From Phascolomyces articulosus (lineage: Eukaryota > Mucoromycota > Mucoromycetes > Mucorales > Lichtheimiaceae), in contig JAIXMP010000034.1 in assembly GCA_025677815.1 (NCBI GenBank), positions 1-64,000 on the forward strand: a DNA stretch of 64,000 bases, read 5' to 3'. The stretch's first letter is position 1. The number at the start of each line of letters is the position of its first letter. Under the pieces are notes generated by a model that did no database searches, had not been told where the DNA came from, and worked only from the letters and a program-made list of their open reading frames with translations. The position numbers and the translations under genes are program-made. This document shows, piece after piece, positions 25,354 through 37,323 of the stretch.

Positions 25354-28197
25354 GATTGTTTATTTTTTTTATGTAACTGAAAAAAAAAGAGAAAGAGGAA
25401 AAGAAATAATGGAAAAATGAGAAAAAGGAGAAGTTTTTTTTTTTTGATGGTTCAAACATTTTTTTTTCATGGTTACGCCAAGTTCAAACCGGAGCGTTAA
25501 TACCACATTTGCCTCTTTTTTTTTGTAAATCATTATAAAAGGAATAATCCAGCAATTGAGAAAAAAAAAAGTAATCCCCATATAAAAAAAAAGCCCGACG
25601 TTTTTTTTTTTTTTTTTTTTTGGTATTTTGGTTATCTCGTTTTTATATGATTAGACACTTTGATCTCCTTCTTTTTTTTCATGTTTTTTCGAAATGGATC
25701 CTAATAATAATGATGATGATGAAATCATACATCGTCATTGAATATGATCTTCATCATCCATTCACTCTCCCATGTTTATATCGGATAGGATCATCCCGAG
25801 ATACATTAGAGGTATGGGCGCAGTAATACATATGTAAATAATAAATGCCCTGAAGTGGCAAAAAAGAAAAAGGACCCATTTTTGGGTAGATTTTCTCTAA
25901 TAATAATAGTCTTACATACGATTAAATAACCTGGGATAGAAATAAATTTAGTGATTGGGAATGAAATAGATATGTTTTTTTTTTTACTAAGCTGTCGTTA
26001 AGATAACAAAGTGAATGCATGTTGATGATGATGATGATGAAACTGTTGACGATGACGATCCTTTTTTTTTTTTTTGTTACCGTCAATTTAAACAAACAAG
26101 AAACAGCCACCCAGTTCCGTTCAAATATGTGTTACAAGGAACGTGGGCCAGAATTGGGGAACTCTCTTTTTTTTCCAGAGAACTGTTCTTTTTTGGTGTA
26201 ACTATGACACAGCATAAGTTCTCCATTAATTTTACCCGAGTATTAGTTTACTTTTTTTCTTATATTGTCCTTAGAAATATGCATCACATCCTATAATAAA
26301 TGATGTTTAATAGTAACCAGAAGATATTCATGCCAAAAGAATAATAGTCACCCATTTTCGGTGTTTTGTTCACATTTAGTTTATAAATGGGCTGAGGTTC
26401 ACTTGAAAAAAAAGAATATTAAACATGTAACACACGTCGATCATCAAAATCAATAAGATGATTATGGTTAGATAAAATTTTAAATTTATATAGCTTTCCA
26501 ATAAAGACAAATGTCATGAGAGGAAAGTTTATGTTCTAACCACATCGATAGGTGACGGCTATATAATAATAGTCTATGAATTAGAGGATATCACCATACT
26601 ACCATATACTCTGTGTTTTGATTCATAATGAAGTAACTACCATTTTATTCTACAACAAGTAGTGGTGATCTAAATTTTTAGTTGGGACGAGAAACTATTA
26701 TATATACGTTTTATTTATTTTTTTTAAAAAAGGAACGGTTATTGATAACAGGTACAAGAAAAATATGCTTTGGAATAAGTGTGCTGCGGTACTATTGTAA
26801 AAGAATTATAATACTTGTTCAGGTAGCTCTGTAATTGGTAGTATTAATGCTAATATGTCTGCAATGATCATGTTGGTATTTTTTTTTCTTTCCTCTTTTT
26901 TTTTCGCTCTATATATTATTTTTCTTTATGAGGGAAACATCGATATGATGAAGAACAATGCTGAAAAAGTGTTAAATGTGAAAAGTCACAGAGTGTGTCT
27001 CTGTTTTTTTTCTGTTGATGTCGATATCGCTATGTATACTTTGAATCATCAGGATTTGTCGGGTTTGCTGTGTTTCATGACAATGGTACTTTGACATTGG
27101 AATGACTTTTTGTTTCAATTCTTGGTGGTCAACTTGGATTATATCATCCATCTGTGTTCTAGTTATTAGTAATAAGAGTAATGCTACCCTCCATATCCTA
27201 CATCGTATTGATTATATATAAATATGAAATTGCTACATACTCGATTGAAAAGGTGAATTGTGCATTTGTATATGAATACCGGTTGTAATTGATGATTTTG
27301 TGATATTTTGTTTTTATGCGAGAATGGATATATGGTTTTTCATATTTCTATATACATATGATGGATGAATATATTAGATACGTTTGTTATATTTATAGAT
27401 TAACACAATTATCACTATATAGTATAAACTTACTGAACTGATTAGCTCCTTTGAGTGAGCGCTAAGAGGAAGACCGTGTATTATTTTTGTTGATTCTTTT
27501 GTCTTCGCTTGTTATCTAATAAAGTACAGATGTAATATATATACGTATATATTTATAAGTGTACTATTGTATTAATGCACATTATATTATACAAAAATAT
27601 AAAAGGAAACTTACTGGACTTAATATATGTAGTTGTAAATTGGATCTGTGTCTTGTTCATTTGCTTTTGTAAATAGATGATTCTGATCACGTTCTAGTAT
27701 TGTATATATTGGATGAGAGTGTACTTGATATAAGTGCTTCTTTCATTTCCTTTTTATCCAAGATGTCATTAACATATATAAGTGGTTAACAGACTTAATT
27801 GATCGAAAGTTTTTTTTTTTTTTTAGTACGTATACATATGAGACAGGATATTTTCATGATTTTTGTTGTTGTTTTTGTATTGTGTGGTATAGTCGCTGGG
27901 TTATTATTATCTTGTTAAGATGGAATGACGGGCACTCGATTGGATGACCACCGTATTATATTTTTTTTTGTACTTTTGTTTTGCTTCTGATGTTGTTAGT
28001 ATCTCGATTTCATTGTCAATAGATACCATCGCCACGAAATGCTTTTTTTTCTTGTGGAAAATTGAATAGATATAGGAATTTCTGGATAAAGGGACTGGAG
28101 TAATACTATTTTTTTTTTTTTTTTTTTGCCAGCGTGATCATCACAGACATAATAACCTTACCAATATATTACAAAATACAGAACTTGCATTTTGTTT
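25354..28197. other. Gene-poor AT-rich stretch
   Basis: This 2.8 kb has no convincing gene. It contains homopolymer runs (for example T at 25602-25620 and 28110-28127) and short ORFs (26855-27094 and others) with no domain or plausible start. It marks the change from the housekeeping region to the duplicated HET region. Confidence 0.5.
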
Positions 28198-28321
28198 GTG
28201 CCTTTTTACAGTGTCATCCTCCTGATGATGGTCTTCTTTTTACCAATGCTTTATTTTAATATAGCATAATACTATATATTTTTTTATATATGATAACAAT
28301 TCGTCTCCTGTCTTTCTCTGA

Positions 28322-28356
28322 TACTATTAATTATTATTATTATTATTATTATTATT
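28322..28356. repeat. (ATT)n microsatellite
   Basis: A run of ATT units in the 3' flank of HET copy A. In unit D the same position has only a few units, so it expanded or contracted after duplication. Confidence 0.8.
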
Positions 28357-28758
28357 ACGTTCGTATAAATCATTTTTCTTTGCCATTATTTATCCTATTG
28401 TTTTTATGATAGTAATAAGACTTATAATTTATTGGCTAACTTTTCAAATATATACATGATGCTGTACGTAATAAGAGATGATAGGTTAAAATGTAAAATT
28501 AGAGCATGTAAAATAGAATATTATATGTATTAATAGCGTATGGCATTAAATACTATTAGCGTAATCTTTTACTTGTATATACTCAATCAGACAATCCACG
28601 AATCTATAAACAAATCAAGTGTTTGCTACTTGTTACTTAATTATCTAATCTGCACTTATTCACTGTCATTATCTCTTTGTCTTCTTTGATAGTATAACAG
28701 AAGATAATAATATGTTTATTAAGATATTTACATTTGTTTGCTTTTAAATAAAAAAAAT

Positions 28759-30504
28759 CTATTGAATAATAAATTCTTTTGCTTCACTATGGACATCGTC
28801 TCCAAAAATCAAGCTTAAAATTTCATCTGGATCATCCGAAATAAGATCCTTGTTGAACGTACCCCCAAGAAAATAAATACCGATGGTCTTGTACCGTTCT
28901 TTTGTGCCGTTTGCAGCATCCACATATTTCTTGATAACAGGGAGGGAATAGTGATGTGTATAATCATTAGAAAGATATAATAATGGTGATTTTTTCATCC
29001 TCTTAGCAAGTAATCTATAGGATTTGAGCAAAATAGGCAAAATGATGCAATCATCACAATCTTCAGTCAATGAGAGTGGTCTTGCTTGCATGACGGAAGC
29101 ATCTTGTGGTTGATAATAATGAGTGGCGTAACAGCCAAAAAAATTAGCCATTTTAGTTGCCCAATCTATTAAAGCAGTATCCTCTTCAACTGTAGGGGAT
29201 GGACCTTTCACATGCCGCCGCTTCTCAAATTTATAAATCTTCTGGTTCCATTGATGTTTATCGTGAGAGAACGGTGAGAAGCATCCACAATCATATGGTA
29301 CAACCGATAGTGTCTTGTAATATTTGGTTGAAATGTGAAGAAGCATATCATTACAGATAGAATGCTGGTGTTGAAGCCATGTGGTTGTGGTAGTAACACG
29401 TTCACTGGGATGATACCCAGAAACACCAGTCCATGATGGTAGATTATGATTCTTCATTGTATTGACACTACGTTCCTCACCATCGTTAGAAAGGTTCGAT
29501 CCAAAACAAAGAATGGATAGGTCATGTATTGCAATTGTCCGATAAAAGCAATTGAAGGTTGTTTTAATATCGATTTCATAGCTGATTTTCATATTTTTAA
29601 ACATATCAGGAAAAATGTTGGCCAAAGAATAAATTTTGTCATGCTGCTTTGAACTCGTTCGAAAATGGGCCTGGCTGAGTGCTTGATTGACACTTCCTCC
29701 TCCTTGTAGTTGATTAGCAAAATCAAGCATCCATGATGAAAAATCATCAGGTGCGGTAAGTATGTCGCATGTATGAAAACTATGTTGCCAGAAATGAGTG
29801 TCTGTCCCAATCATTAAAATACGTTTCGATGTCATCGTTTCTTCTAATGTCCAACTGCGTTTCCACCAAAGTGATTTTGGTGCCAAATCAAACCAAGCTT
29901 CTACGCTTGCTACTGTCCTGCCATACAATGGGTCAATAGTATCAAAAGCTTTTAGATCATGAATATGGACTTCAGGTACAATTGCCACAGTATAACACGC
30001 ATTGCCGTAGATCTTATGCATTTGTTTGATTTCTCGTAGTTTGATTTCATGATCAGATTGATCAATGCATATTTTATCGTACCACAAATATTCGATTCCG
30101 AAATCTTTGCATATTTGTTGAAGAAGCTCTTCGTATGTCACATGTTTTATAGTAGCCTTGCTCCTGGTGGATGGAGAAAACTGGACTTTGTATTTTTTTT
30201 CTTCTGTAAGTGTCATGGTGGTAAGGTCCCCTTTGTTTATATCATATCCTTCAACAATACAATGTCTTCCATTGTCGATGCAGTCATATTCACCGTTTTC
30301 TTTTTGTACAACATCTCCGGATTGTTCCCAAACATAGGAGAGAGCACAGTAACCAGTTTCTACTTGTTTGCCTGGGACTTTCTTCCAATCTGAGACACGA
30401 ATGAGGTATGTGGGTCGATATTCTCCCGCAGTGGCATCACGTCGATATTGTGTAGTATCCACTAGATTTAGCGATCTTTGGTTGCGGCAATAGGTAATGT
30501 ACAT
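28759..30504 (-). CDS. HET-domain protein, copy A
   Basis: This is a single-exon 581 aa protein. The HET domain is shown by YCALSYVW (residues about 52-59), LWYDKICIDQS (140-150) followed by QMHKIYGNAC, and WWKRSWTLEE (213-222). A downstream stretch, QHDKIYSLANIFPD and ISYEID, matches the conserved tail of many HET proteins. HET proteins trigger cell death on non-self contact in filamentous Ascomycota; in early-diverging fungi their role is not known, so an incompatibility or immune role is inference. The start MYITYC is the first ATG in frame and is shared by all copies. No transmembrane segment or signal peptide is visible. Confidence 0.8.
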   Translation of the reverse strand: MYITYCRNQRSLNLVDTTQYRRDATAGEYRPTYLIRVSDWKKVPGKQVETGYCALSYVWEQSGDVVQKENGEYDCIDNGRHCIVEGYDINKGDLTTMTLTEEKKYKVQFSPSTRSKATIKHVTYEELLQQICKDFGIEYLWYDKICIDQSDHEIKLREIKQMHKIYGNACYTVAIVPEVHIHDLKAFDTIDPLYGRTVASVEAWFDLAPKSLWWKRSWTLEETMTSKRILMIGTDTHFWQHSFHTCDILTAPDDFSSWMLDFANQLQGGGSVNQALSQAHFRTSSKQHDKIYSLANIFPDMFKNMKISYEIDIKTTFNCFYRTIAIHDLSILCFGSNLSNDGEERSVNTMKNHNLPSWTGVSGYHPSERVTTTTTWLQHQHSICNDMLLHISTKYYKTLSVVPYDCGCFSPFSHDKHQWNQKIYKFEKRRHVKGPSPTVEEDTALIDWATKMANFFGCYATHYYQPQDASVMQARPLSLTEDCDDCIILPILLKSYRLLAKRMKKSPLLYLSNDYTHHYSLPVIKKYVDAANGTKERYKTIGIYFLGGTFNKDLISDDPDEILSLIFGDDVHSEAKEFIIQ

Positions 30505-30508
30505 ATTT

Positions 30509-30583
30509 CTTTTTGAAAATTTTCATGTTTTAGAGGGAAAAAAAGTTAAGAATATTGCCTAACAGAATAACTTGATGATTACC
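30509..30583 (-). other. Putative 5' UTR intron of HET copy A
   Basis: On the minus strand a donor AAG|GTAATC, a branch-like CTTAAC and an acceptor AAAAAG|AAATATG lie directly before the start codon. The arrangement is kept in copies B, C and D despite base changes around it, although the acceptor lacks a long pyrimidine tract. Confidence 0.45.
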
Positions 30584-30584
30584 T

Positions 30585-31194
30585 TGTTTTCGCTGTTTAT
30601 TCAATGTTGTTTCGCGATATAAAAAATGTTTGTTTGATGAAGAATAAGAAAAAGATGTTGATACTGGAGGAAAGAAATATAAAGAGAAAGAAAGGACGAT
30701 AAAAAGAATGAGTGATGGGAAATGATTAATCGCTAAGCCAAAGTAGCGTTGTTTGGATGTTGCATAATGTTTACATGAAAAAAAAAGAACTCCTATTTTA
30801 TAATAAATAACTCGCTTCGTGTCATTTAACAGGTTAGCGTCTCAAGGGGGTTTCCTCCCTTGACCCCCCCAAGATGGGAACAGGATCCCATACCCAAATT
30901 GCAACCACCTTCAGAATAGTATAAGAGGTGTTTTGTTCAAAGTCATATATTTATTTTGTGTGTTCAAAGCTTAATTTTTGTTTTGTATGTTCAAGTTTCA
31001 TTTTGAGTTGTAAACCCAAAGCTTTATATGTTAATATTGCTGGAAAAAAAATGATGATAACTCGCTTCCCATGTTGTCATCATTTTTTTTTCTTTTCTTA
31101 TCATGATCTAAGCCTAAACCCTATGTTATTTTCATAAAAAAGCTATCGATTAATTAAAAAAATTACACGCGAATTGTTATCTACAATGTCTATC
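30585..31194 (-). promoter_or_regulatory. Conserved upstream region of HET copy A
   Basis: Sequence before the putative leader, including GAAGAATAAGAAAAAGATG and the AAGTAGCG-containing block, is repeated before B, C and D. Units A and B contain an extra 200-250 bp between two copies of a TAACTCGCTTC-like motif (30810 and 31058 here) that C and D lack. A GC-rich hairpin-like stretch (CAAGGGGG...CCCTTG) lies at 30843-30862. Confidence 0.5.
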
Positions 31195-31360
31195 AGAGCA
31201 ACGACTTAACCTAAAATTGAGATTCCCTAACATTAAGAAAATTTAAGTTAAGTACTCGATTCCCCACTAGTTGTACCTAACTATAAAACTTAGAAGTGTG
31301 TGTGGCTTTTCTTTTTGCTCCTTTTTACTTTTAATCAATTGCCTTTTGTTTTCTTAAAAC

Positions 31361-32761
31361 ATGATCCCTCTTAATGAACTTATACAAATTCTGATGGATG
31401 ATAAAGTAGAGGAAGCTTTTCTTATCGATCAGTCAAAACGTCGTTTAGAAAAGATCGAAAAGGAAATCTATGAGGTTCAGTTACGGATTGTATTGCAATT
31501 GAACGAGATTATGAAGAAGCTGATATTCGATTTTATAATGATTATTTTGCCAAAGTACCAATCTATTCTCCCGCACAATTCAGACGTCGATTTCATATGG
31601 ATCGTCCTCTCTTCAACCGTATTGTGGATGCCATCGAAGAACACGATAACTATTTTGTAAAAAAGAAAAATGATACAGGGAAGTGGGGTTTATCTCCTCG
31701 TCAAAAAGTAATAGCTGCTTTACGTCAACTTGCATATGGGACAGCAGTAGATCAACTCGATGAATACTTAAGAATTGGGAGAGTACAGCTACAGAGGCAT
31801 TGAAATGTTTCTGTAAAGCTAATATTGAAATATTCGGTGATGAATATCTTTGTTCACCAATCGAACAACACGCTCAACGAATCCTCGAGGAAAACAAAGA
31901 GCGTAGTTTCCCTGGTATGTTGGGTTCCTTGGATTGTATGCACTGACAGTGGAAAAATTGTCGAACTTCCTGGCACGGAGTATATAGAGGCAAAGAAAAA
32001 GTGTCCATAGTAATGGTCTTGGAGGCAGTTACTTCTAAAGATTGGTGGATATGGCATGCTTTTTTCGGTGTACCTTGTACTTCAAATAATATCAATATCC
32101 TTGAGCGCTCTCCATTATTTGATCGGTTTTTACGTGGAACAGCATCAACTGACAAATTCAGTGCCAATGAAAATAATTATAACATGAGATATTACCTTGT
32201 AGACGGCAATTATTCATCCTATGCAATGCTTATTGATTCAATTCCTGAACCAAAGGCTCCAAAGGACAAGGTGAAGAAAAGCGTGTCTTTTGTATTTATT
32301 TATTTGGGTATACATATACTTGAATTTCTTTATATATACAATGTTTAGTGTTTGCAAACACTTAAGAAGGTGCATGTAAAGATATTGAGCGTACCTTTGG
32401 AGTTTTGCAATTACGTTTCGCAATTGTTAGACATCCAGCAAGACTTTGATTTAAAAAAGCTGTTATACGTATCATGTATACATGTGTTATCTTGCATAAC
32501 ATGGTTATTGAAAACCAACAGGGTGAAAGAGAATTAGACTCGATAATCGACGAAACATCAATAGCTGTTGGTCAACAAAATGAAACAGATGAATCAATGA
32601 GTATTGATGATCAAGATGAAACAGATAGCATAGTGCAAAATCTATCCAGGATTGAAAGAATGTGTCTTAATGAACTTGCTATTAAAAACAGAAATACTCA
32701 CAAGCAATTGAAGAACGACTTAGTTGAACATTTGTGGATTCGTCATAGTAATGACACATAA
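31361..32761 (+). pseudogene. Harbinger DDE nuclease, decayed copy 1
   Basis: Fragments in several frames match HARBI1-like nucleases: LSPRQKVIAALRQLAYGTAV, FPGMLGSLDCMH, WIWHAFFGVP, YYLVDGNY, DIERTFGVLQLRFAIVRHPA and CVILHNMVIEN, ending KNDLVEHLWIRH. Frame breaks occur near 31500 and 31790. Two Trp codons have become TGA (after CMH near 31945 and after HPARL near 32447). The Asp of GSLDCMH, the first catalytic residue, is kept; the usual SNDIN motif reads SNNIN, losing the expected second Asp. It cannot make a full protein as it stands. Confidence 0.8.
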
Positions 32762-33004
32762 ATAGTTTCTTTTTTTTTTCAATTCAATTTGTATATAATG
32801 TAAAATAAATTATTTTACATAAACAGCTATCATGGATATAAAGCGTTACATATAATGACTACCATTAATTACTTGTTATATTTACAGTAGCTATTGTTCA
32901 TTACCTTCGCCATGGCTATCATCAGATCCGTCATCGTTATCATCTTCTATTTCTTCTTCTTCATGTGATTCAACATCATTATCCTCAGTTTGGATTGATG
33001 ATGC

Positions 33005-34334
33005 TTAGATGGATGGTGTCTTTGAAGCCCAAAGTCGATCCATGATCTCTTTTTGCTTAATCTCGAAATATTCGCGTTGGGGAGGGGACAAGTTTGTGAG
33101 ATCTTGGGTCATCATATTGGCGTCTCTCAAGTCTTCCAAGGCACGGATTCGTTTTGCCGCTGATTCAGCATGATCTTGAAGAAGCTTACATTCCTTTTTC
33201 TTCTCTTCTTAAAGACCGGCATTTTGCTCGTTCTTGCTCCTTGATCTTCTTGATCCCAACTGGTCTTGCGGTAATATTATCATCACTGTCTTCAGCCGTA
33301 CCAGACTTCTTGCCGTCAGTATCACTGGCTGATGTTTGAAATGCTGGTGCCTTGATACCTTTTCCTTTTTTTTACTTTTGGACTTAAATTCCTCAAGCTT
33401 CTCTCACTTTTTACTATCTTTAAGATAGCTCCAACACTGTTCAAATTGAAATTCATGGCCTTGAGTCATTTCAAACAATTGCAAAGCATCAACCAACTGC
33501 ATAATAATAAATGTCAATTAAGATTATGTTATTTGTTAGAAGGAGAATTATATATCATAGACTAAATTATTATTAGAAACAGTACATATATTTCTTGGGC
33601 TTCAGCCCCTGGAGTAATGGTGTTCACGCCACCTTCCAAACGCAGAGTTTGGAGGTTCAAATCCCGTGCCAAGCAGGTCAAGAGTTTTGATGCTGTTTCC
33701 TTGTTGTTTGTCTCTTGGGTGATCTGTCCTTTTTCCGCGCTGACTCCACTTGATCCCCTATCAAGTTTCTCTTCTCTCCGTTACTACTCCTATGGGTGCC
33801 ATAAGGGCGTTAATTCGAAAAATAAATTATAGCAGCAAATATCTAGCTTAGTATTATTCATTAGTTCATTCATCTTGTATAGCATGCTTGCTCTTGTACC
33901 ATTATAAATCTAAGTACCGCAAGTAGCCGTCCGCTTTGCCTATAGGACACAGGCCACTTAGTGCTACATTATAAAAACTGTTTGATTTTACATATATTTC
34001 TTTGTTCTATTTTCTAATAATCACTCTATCTGCTTCAGTTTTTCCACTTTCATTCAAACGTTGAACCTTGGTATCATAACCACAAAAAAGTGATACTTGT
34101 GGGCTCAACAAAAGTAAATGTTGTCTTTGTTTTTCTTGACAATCTTTCAGCTTCATGCTATATTTCTACATTATAATGCTTGGAAATATCCTCCCAATAA
34201 GTTTCAAACTTCCTATTACCTCCTTCAGGGGTATTAGTATTTTTATTCCACAAGACGCAAAGTTGCTGATCTTCGACAGAGGTGAAATTTTTGCTGCGTT
34301 GCTTCTTTGGGACGGAATAGGTTTTTGGTGGCAT
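33005..34334 (-). pseudogene. Harbinger Myb/SANT-like protein, decayed copy 1
   Basis: This is the diverged twin of the gene at 52860-54208. It shares the start, the KKQRSNNFTSVEDQQ segment and the glutamate-rich tail, but frames are broken around 33210 and 33370. Its intron holds the SINE. The family supplies DNA binding to the Harbinger nuclease. Confidence 0.65.
33597..33988 (+). mobile_element. tRNA-derived SINE with 14 bp target-site duplication
   Basis: A 392 bp insertion is absent from the twin element. It is flanked by perfect 14 bp repeats TACATATATTTCTT at 33583-33596 and 33989-34002. Its head has an A-box-like TGGAGTAATGG and, about 37 bp on, a perfect-looking B box GGTTCAAATCC, with an anticodon-loop-like CTTCCAAA between them, suggesting tRNA-Gly(UCC) ancestry. 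The tail ends in T/A-rich sequence. Polymerase III promoter boxes plus a long duplication fit LINE-assisted retroposition. Confidence 0.7.
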
Positions 34335-34713
34335 GATGATACATAAAATAGATTTCGAATAAGGATAATGATATAGTAGAGGTTTATTGATGAGATATTT
34401 TAGAGAGTATTTTTAATGTTTAAAATCAACCCTGTTTATATTCAAAAAAAAAGTTCATATAATTAACATTTCCATATACTCTTTTTTAATAGTACCATCA
34501 CGACCCTACATTTTTAATATTTATTTTGTTTTACTAAATCGCATCGGTTTTATCCCCATTAAAAGGCGATGGTATCATAGCAGAAAAAGTAATTTAGGGC
34601 TAATAAAAATTTTGGGATATCTTAATTTTAGGTAACAGTTAAATAATGCTGCTGGGGGTTGCCCAGATACTTAAATTCAAGAAAAATCAAGTTTAGACTG
34701 CTGGGGTTACTCT

Positions 34714-36997
34714 AAATTGTCTAGTTGTGATATAAACTTATGTTACTTGTCATGGTTCATTATGATTAGTAAATAATTGCATATTGAAAAATGAGAAAAA
34801 TGGTTTATCAACAAACTTTGTATCATCATGATAATGTTAGTTTCGTTATGCACATCAAGGATGACTTGGACCAATCCACTTTCAAACGTATAGTGATTTT
34901 CAAAGTCTCAACTCATTTTTCACGTTGAGTACGCCACAATTCTGCATAACTTTTTTTTTCTCTTTCCACCTCCCAAACTTTTTTTCTCTACTTGGTTTGC
35001 TCGAACGAAACACTTGTTATTGATCCCGTTCTTTATAATAACATGAACCACTTGAGAGTTCAGATGGCAACTAGAAACCATACCTAGTGAATTTAAGGTT
35101 TATATTTCTATTTTATTACTATATCATTCATTTGATTTCGTGTTATCTGACTCTTTTTATTTTAAGTGTTTTGGAAAAGGATATTGAGGTGCTTATCGGA
35201 ATATTGAAAACAAAAAAACAATAACCCATTGAAAAAAGTATATGCTCGTACACGAAAAGTTTCTACAATTCCTAGCAGTATATACCCAACACAAGATTGG
35301 AGGTAAATGTATAAATTTAAATAATGTTTTGTAATGATTCAACATCACTGCTTCACCAATATGTGTATATATGGTTGGATATGGTATTTGTCAAATTTGA
35401 GAATTTGATGACACTGAAACTACGGACTTTGGGGACGTTAAATTCACTTTTGAATATTAATTTACAAAAGTGTTAAATCGAAAGAGAAAAAAGAAAATGA
35501 CAACGACTTAATTGATTTTACACTCAAAACAATTCACCCAACCAAACAAATGTGCTATCTGTGATGTGACAGGGCACCAAAGCATCTAGGAAATGTCAGT
35601 GCGTCTATTAATAGTTCACAACAACATCAAATGATGGATTGGAATGGTTGTGGTCACAAAAGAATACTACAACACCCAACGGCTGCAGTCAAGAAAAAGA
35701 TGAAATCAAATTATGTAGTGGACAGTTGTTTTCAGAAATGGAGGGGTGTGATTGTGTCTGAAGGATAAAGAGGAAGGTGACAAAGAGGACGGGGAAACGT
35801 ACCAAGAAGGAAACAAGAGGAAAATCAACCAAAACAACACCTGGTGCTACGTCATAGGAGGGGGTGGGGTAAAAGTTTATAAGAATACAAAAGTGGATGT
35901 GGATCAGCGATTTAAGGTTTCAACTCAAGATTGGCATGTATCTCGATCAAAGTGATTGAAAAATGTAGAATATGATAGTCCAGATCGTGAACCTTTGTGG
36001 GTATAACAACGTCAAAAACAATCCTTGGGTGCCATCATACGGTCGTTGTGGTGGAACCAAGAACATTTGAATTTCGATCTTGTTAAATCACTTGGGTGGT
36101 TCTCATATAGTGTGGATGGTTCTTTGGATTGGATAATTACCCTTAATAGTCTGTATAAAGTTTATTTAAATGTTATTGTTTGTTTCAAGTATATTGAAAA
36201 CACTTGCTTAAAAAAAGGTTTTCACGTTATTACTCATAAAACACAAAACACTTTGAATCAGTATCTTGAAATAAAAAAAAAGATTCTTTATAAGAATTTA
36301 TTATGTTTTAATTATAAAGTGATGTGAAATTAAAGAGGGGGGTTGATTTGTATTATAAATAATAGTAAGAAAGGATATATAGCACAGATTGCGTTGATAT
36401 TATTACTAGTTATTTTAAATTAATAAAACAACAAGAATTTACATTTTATGTGGTAGTAGTTGGGAATTCTTTTGATCCTTAGTAACACTTTTTTAATGCT
36501 GATAATAGAATAGAAAGGATCCATATCATCGGGATAGATTTTATGAGTCATTAAGTACTATAGTAAAAGTATTTATTGAAAAGAAAAAAAAAAGACTTCC
36601 GTTCTAGGAACAACATTACTTTCCTTGTTCTTCCGTACCCGAATGTTTTTAATTAAAGGTAAAGGTGAGAAGTACAACACTTAAAAAAACATGGATAAAC
36701 ATACATAGTCAAAATATGCTTCCTGACAACAGACAAAAAGATATGAACAGATACTTGATTCAGCCAATCAGATGTCTTTATTTTTTTTCCAAAAAATTGT
36801 CATGCCACGAAAATTTTTAGGTGAACAAAAAAAGATAGGTGGTGTGATCTTTTTTGAATCGAACGATAATTTTTTTTGTAAAACGAAAAGGATCAAGAAG
36901 TATATATAAGTGAATCTATTTTGACAAAAAAGTAAAATTATTATTATTATTCTATTCAAATCATTATCTTTTTTATAAAAAAAAATCTTTTAATACA
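34714..36997. other. Intergenic with weak ORF remnants
   Basis: This 2.3 kb follows the first Harbinger copy. ORFs at 35752-35955 and 36025-36327 and a CAICDVTGH-like zinc-knuckle fragment near 35548 are broken by stops and may be element debris. The last 200 bp hold the NDUFA4 promoter. Confidence 0.4.
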
Positions 36998-37323
36998 ATG
37001 TTTGGTGTTGGCAAATTCCTCCGAAGCTCCAAGAAACCTGAAATTATTCCTCTTATTGTTATCGTCTCAGGTGCTTTAGGTGGTGCTACTTTTATTGGTC
37101 TTCGTCAAGCTAGAGCTCCTGATGTTTCTTGGTAAGTTTATATACGTTTCTATGAGAGAATCCAATATACATGTAATTAATCATTATTATTTTTTATATT
37201 ATAAAAAATAGGGATCATAAAAACAACCCTTATCCATGGCAAGAAATTAAAGATGGTGAACAAGTCAAACTTTATGCATTAAATCAAAAGTATGATAGCA
37301 AATGGGAACGTTCCAAGTGGTAA
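36998..37323 (+). CDS. NDUFA4/MLRQ-type mitochondrial inner-membrane subunit
   Basis: Exons 36998-37131 and 37212-37323 join through a GTAAGT intron to an 81 aa protein. A short basic N-terminus is followed by one membrane helix (IIPLIVIVSGALGGATF), then the family block PDVSWDHKNNPYPW and a hydrophilic tail. This matches the MLRQ/B12D family. Human NDUFA4, once assigned to complex I, is a cytochrome c oxidase subunit; fungal members are assumed to be in a respiratory complex. Size is typical of the family. Confidence 0.88.

Larger units (their letters stand above)
28198..31194 (-). repeat. HET duplication unit A
   Basis: The unit runs from a 3' flank starting GTGCCTTTTTAC through the HET gene to the Harbinger junction. 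Its 3' flank (28198-28758) matches that of unit D at 55129-55701; from about 28520 the flank also matches units B and C. Its 5' side carries the shared AAGCC...AAGTAGCG block, a TAACTCGCTTCG motif and the shared ATCTACAATG end. Confidence 0.85.
31195..34713. mobile_element. PIF/Harbinger-type DNA transposon, copy 1 (decayed)
   Basis: The element has a plus-strand DDE nuclease gene and a minus-strand Myb/SANT-like gene, the two-gene layout of PIF/Harbinger. The left end AGAGCAACG and the right end (reverse complement AGAGTAACCCCAGCAGT) resemble the inverted repeats of copy 2. The left junction is at the same place in the HET upstream region as copy 2, after ACAATGNCTA. The right flank does not resume the HET flank, so this side is rearranged. 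A SINE is nested at 33597-33988. Confidence 0.75.

Noticed and set aside
31361..32761. Repeat-induced point mutation
   Set aside because: Only two clear G-to-A stops are seen, and this process is not established in Mucoromycota.
33640..33675. A functional tRNA gene
   Set aside because: The B box is good, but the acceptor stem does not pair and the sequence lies in a 392 bp insert with target duplications, so a SINE fits better.
35752..36327. Two plus-strand ORFs as genes
   Set aside because: Short, interrupted by stops and without recognised domain; kept only as possible element remnants.
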